From positions 3,038,001-3,102,000 of the forward strand of contig NZ_CP058316.1 in NCBI RefSeq assembly GCF_013389665.1: a stretch of DNA of 64,000 nucleotides, written 5' to 3'. This DNA comes from Microbacterium oleivorans (GTDB lineage Bacteria > Actinomycetota > Actinomycetes > Actinomycetales > Microbacteriaceae). Positions 61,246 through 64,000 of this stretch are shown here, piece by piece (within the stretch, counting starts at the first letter, position 1; each line of letters opens with the position of its first letter). The position numbers and the translations under genes are program-made. Under the pieces are notes generated by a model that worked only from the letters and a program-made list of their open reading frames with translations, searched no databases and had not been told where the DNA came from.

Positions 61246-63350
61246 GCGTTGTTCTCCTTGGCGGTGCTGGCCGACGCGTCCGCGTCGGCGATGGTGGCGC
61301 GGGCGGCAGCGACGACGGCCTCGGTGGTGATGCCGAACTTCTCGTACAGCGTCTGATAGTCGGCCGACGCGCCGAAGTGGTCGATGCCCACGGAGCGGCC
61401 CTTGTCGCCCACGACGGTGCGCCAGAGCGGTGTCGCGCCGGCCTCGACCGAGACCCGCGCGGTGACGGCGGCCGGCAGCACCGACGCGCGGTACTCCTCG
61501 TCCTGCTCCGCGAACCACTCGAGAGACGGCGCCGAGACGACCCGGGCGTGGATGCCGTCGGCGGCGAGCACCTCGCGTGCCTCCACGGCGATCTGCACCT
61601 CCGAGCCGGTGGCCACGATGATGACGTCGGGCTCGCCCTCGGGGGCGTCGACGAGCACGTAGGCGCCGCGGGCGACGCCCTCGGTCCCGGCGAAGCCGTC
61701 CTCGCCGCGCGGGAACACCGGCACGTTCTGACGCGTCAGCGCGATGCCGGCGGGGCCGGCCTGGCGTCGGAGCAATTCGTGCCACGCGGCGGCGGTCTCG
61801 TTGGCGTCGGCCGGTCGCACGACGGCGAAGTTCGGGATGAGGCGGAGCGTCGAGAGCTGCTCGATCGGCTGGTGCGTGGGGCCGTCCTCGCCGAGCGCGA
61901 TCGAGTCGTGCGTCCACACGTAGATCGAGGGGATGTTCATCAGGGCCGCGAGGCGGACCGCCGGGCGCATGTAGTCGCTGAAGATCAGGAAGGTCCCGCC
62001 GAACGCGCGGGTGCGGCCGTGCAGGACGATGCCGTTGACGATGGCCGCCATGGCGTGCTCGCGGATACCGAAGTGCAGCACCCGCCCGTAGGGGTCCCCC
62101 GACCACTCATGGGTCGACCACTCGGTCGGGATGAAGCTCGAGCCCGACTTGATAGTCGTGAGGTTCGACTCGGCGAGGTCGGCCGAGCCGCCCCACAGCT
62201 CGGGCAACTGGTCGGCGAGAGCGTTGATGACCTGGCCGCTCGCGGCACGGGTCGACACGGACTTGCCCGACTCGAACGCCGGCACCGAGACGTCGTCGGG
62301 CAGTTCGCCCGACTCGAGCCGGTCGAGCAGCGCCTTGCGCTCGGGATTGGCGCTCGCCCAGGCGTCGAAGGACTGCTGCCACTCGGCCCGCTCGGTCGCC
62401 GCCCGCTCGGCGAGCGAGCGCGTGTGCGCGATCACGTCGTCGGCGACGTCGAAAGACGTCTCGGGGTCGAAGCCGAGCACCTTCTTCGTGGCGGCCAGCT
62501 CGTCGGCTCCGAGGGCGGAGCCGTGGATCTTGCCTGTGTTCTGCTTCTCGGGCGCCGGCCAGCCGATGATCGTCTTGAGCACGATGAGCGACGGCTTCGC
62601 CGTCTCGCCCTTCGCGGCCTCGATGGCCGCGTAGAGCGCGGGGACGTCCTCGACGTATTCGCCGGTGCTCTTCCAGTCGACCGTCTGCACGTGCCAGCCG
62701 TACGCCTCGTAGCGGGCCGCGACGTCCTCGGTGAACGCCACGTTGGTGTCGTCCTCGATCGAGATCTGGTTCGCGTCGTAGATCGCGATGAGGTTGCCGA
62801 GCTGCTGGTGTCCGGCGAGCGAACCGGCCTCGGCCGTGATGCCCTCCTGGATGTCGCCGTCGCTGGCGATCACGTAGACGAAGTGGTCGAACGGCGAGGT
62901 CCCCGCGGGGGCCTCCGGATCGAACAGCCCGCGCTCGTAGCGCGCGGCGTAGGCGAATCCGACGGAGGTCGCCAGCCCCTGCCCCAGCGGACCGGTCGTG
63001 ATCTCGACGCCCTTGGTGTGGCCGTACTCGGGGTGGCCGGGGGTCAGCGAACCCCAGGTGCGCAGCGCCTTCAGGTCGTCGAGCTCGAGTCCGAAGCCGC
63101 CGAGGTAGAGCTGGACGTACTGCGTCAGCGAGGAGTGGCCCGCCGACAGGATGAAGCGGTCGCGCCCGAGCCAGTCGGTGTCGTTCGGGTCGTGGCGCAG
63201 TACCCGCTGGTAGAGCAGGTAGGCGGCGGGGGCGAGGCTCATCGCCGTCCCCGGGTGGCCGTTGCCCACCTTCTCCACCGCATCGGCGGCCAGGACGCGG
63301 GCGGTGTCCACCGCGCGCCGATCGATCTCATCCCAACGAAGTTCCGACAC
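61242..63350 (-). CDS. tkt: Tkt, transketolase
   Basis: Thiamine-diphosphate enzyme of the pentose-phosphate pathway, 702 residues. [28 protein letters not shown] (ThDP/Mg binding), the His in GHQQLGNL and the C-terminal Tkt domains with [14 protein letters not shown] are canonical. GTG 63350 is preceded by GAAAGG 9 nt upstream; longer frames upstream have shadow-like composition. First gene of the operon. Confidence 0.96.
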   Translation of the reverse strand: MSELRWDEIDRRAVDTARVLAADAVEKVGNGHPGTAMSLAPAAYLLYQRVLRHDPNDTDWLGRDRFILSAGHSSLTQYVQLYLGGFGLELDDLKALRTWGSLTPGHPEYGHTKGVEITTGPLGQGLATSVGFAYAARYERGLFDPEAPAGTSPFDHFVYVIASDGDIQEGITAEAGSLAGHQQLGNLIAIYDANQISIEDDTNVAFTEDVAARYEAYGWHVQTVDWKSTGEYVEDVPALYAAIEAAKGETAKPSLIVLKTIIGWPAPEKQNTGKIHGSALGADELAATKKVLGFDPETSFDVADDVIAHTRSLAERAATERAEWQQSFDAWASANPERKALLDRLESGELPDDVSVPAFESGKSVSTRAASGQVINALADQLPELWGGSADLAESNLTTIKSGSSFIPTEWSTHEWSGDPYGRVLHFGIREHAMAAIVNGIVLHGRTRAFGGTFLIFSDYMRPAVRLAALMNIPSIYVWTHDSIALGEDGPTHQPIEQLSTLRLIPNFAVVRPADANETAAAWHELLRRQAGPAGIALTRQNVPVFPRGEDGFAGTEGVARGAYVLVDAPEGEPDVIIVATGSEVQIAVEAREVLAADGIHARVVSAPSLEWFAEQDEEYRASVLPAAVTARVSVEAGATPLWRTVVGDKGRSVGIDHFGASADYQTLYEKFGITTEAVVAAARATIADADASASTAKENNA

Positions 63351-63438
63351 TCGGTCGCCTTTCTCGAGAGGCAGCGCCCGCGCATGCCGCTCCACAGTCA
63401 GGAAGGGAGGGTGTCGGCGCCGGCGCGCATATGGCTTC

Positions 63439-63444
63439 AGCATA
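63439..63444 (-). promoter_or_regulatory. Possible -10 of the tkt operon
   Basis: Minus-strand TATGCT gives a leader of about 80 nt before GTG 63350, in a 248-nt divergent gap with ctaB. Nothing else is obvious in that gap. Confidence 0.4.
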
Positions 63445-63559
63445 GCGAGCACGCCGCATCGCCGGGCCGCGCGCGTCCCCGTGTGACGCCTGTGGTACGG
63501 GACGTCGTCGGCCGCGGACGACGAGCCGGCCAGCCGGAGGGGCGCCGCGCCCGATGCCA

Positions 63560-63565
63560 TAGACT
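63560..63565 (+). promoter_or_regulatory. -10 element of ctaB
   Basis: TAGACT lies 33 nt before ATG 63599; the leader ends in the site GGGGAG (63591-63596). Confidence 0.45.
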
Positions 63566-63598
63566 GGACGGGTTCACAGCGGTGAGATGCGGGGAGCG

Positions 63599-64000
63599 AT
63601 GGACATCACGACGACTGCCGGTTCGGCCTCCGTCGACACCTCCGGCGCCATGTCGCTCGGTGCGAAGGTGCGCGCCTACGTGGCCCTCACCAAACCGCGT
63701 GTCCTCGAGCTGCTGCTGGTCACCACCGTCCCGGTGATGATCCTGGCCGCGGGCGGACTTCCCGATCTCTGGCTGGTCCTCGCGACCGTCGTTGGCGGCG
63801 CGATGAGCGCCGGCTCGGCCGCCGCCTTCAACATGTACCTCGATCGCGACATCGACGCGCACATGAAGCGCACCGAGAACCGCCCCATCGTGACCGGCGA
63901 GGTCTCGGAGCGCGGTGCGCTCGTGTTCGCGTGGACGCTCGCGGTGGCCTCCACCGTCTGGCTGGCCGTGACGACCAACTGGGTCGCGGCATCCCTCAGC
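63599..64000 (+). CDS. ctaB: CtaB, heme O synthase, N-terminal part (cut by window edge)
   Basis: Protoheme IX farnesyltransferase, which makes heme O for the aa3 oxidase. 134 residues are visible before the window ends with no stop. The prenyltransferase aspartate motif [16 protein letters not shown] and [10 protein letters not shown] are present; several membrane helices precede and follow. GGGGAG upstream supports ATG 63599. The divergent placement from tkt is standard for actinobacteria. It supplies the ctaC-ctaF/ctaE oxidase 35-43 kb away. Confidence 0.93.
   Translation, partial: MDITTTAGSASVDTSGAMSLGAKVRAYVALTKPRVLELLLVTTVPVMILAAGGLPDLWLVLATVVGGAMSAGSAAAFNMYLDRDIDAHMKRTENRPIVTGEVSERGALVFAWTLAVASTVWLAVTTNWVAASLS

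Overview
The window is a stretch of ordinary core chromosome from a high-GC Gram-positive actinobacterium, most likely a Microbacterium-like member of the Microbacteriaceae. The evidence is the very high GC content, the actinobacterial dcw order (ftsW-murG-murC-ftsQ-ftsZ-yggS-sepF-yggT-divIVA), WhiA, RbpA and OpcA, a diheme QcrC with a three-helix Rieske protein, and the many start codons that lie directly after a -10 hexamer. I see no rRNA, tRNA, CRISPR array, insertion sequence, prophage or defence island.

Layout. 1-9.1 kb: end of the division and cell-wall cluster, running on into lspA and an RluA-type pseudouridine synthase. 9.1-10.2 kb: a minus-strand NUDIX/cyclodeaminase-like pair. 10.2-20.3 kb: dnaE, a membrane protein, hisD, nrdR, pyrD, a DUF3043 protein, an M20 peptidase and an IscA/ErpA-type Fe-S carrier. 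20.4-28.7 kb: the respiratory block, with ctaC-ctaD-ctaF on the plus strand facing ctaE-qcrC-qcrA-qcrB and a rhodanese on the minus strand. 28.8-34.6 kb: trpD, small membrane and PHP proteins, a stand-alone 5'-3' exonuclease, a secreted/lipoprotein pair in a lower-GC patch, and a YchJ-family protein. 34.9-40.8 kb: rpsA, a histidine kinase with a degenerate GGDEF partner, a convergent response regulator, and coaE. 40.9-55.2 kb: uvrB, an OhrR-type regulator with a divergent zinc-ribbon protein, uvrA-uvrC-rapZ-whiA, sodA, gap-pgk-tpiA, and secG-rbpA. 55.2-63.4 kb: the minus-strand pentose-phosphate operon tkt-tal-pgi-zwf-opcA-pgl. The window ends in the 5' part of ctaB.

How it works together: the first block builds septal peptidoglycan and places FtsZ. 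The respiratory block encodes a bcc-aa3 supercomplex, and ctaB at the far end makes heme O for its oxidase. The gap-pgk-tpiA and tkt-to-pgl blocks supply lower glycolysis, pentose phosphates and NADPH. uvrA, uvrB and uvrC make the nucleotide-excision repair complex.

I found no clearly new multi-gene system. The most interesting signals are regulatory. (1) uvrA and uvrB share a promoter block that fits the mycobacterial RecA-independent (PafBC-type) DNA-damage motif with exact spacing. (2) In six places the stop codon of one gene forms the first three bases of the next gene's -10 hexamer. (3) The ftsQ-ftsZ gap holds a run of inverted repeats and an AT-rich island. (4) The erpA and sodA -10 elements sit inside inverted repeats. 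(5) A 13-codon leaderless ORF overlaps the YchJ-family gene.
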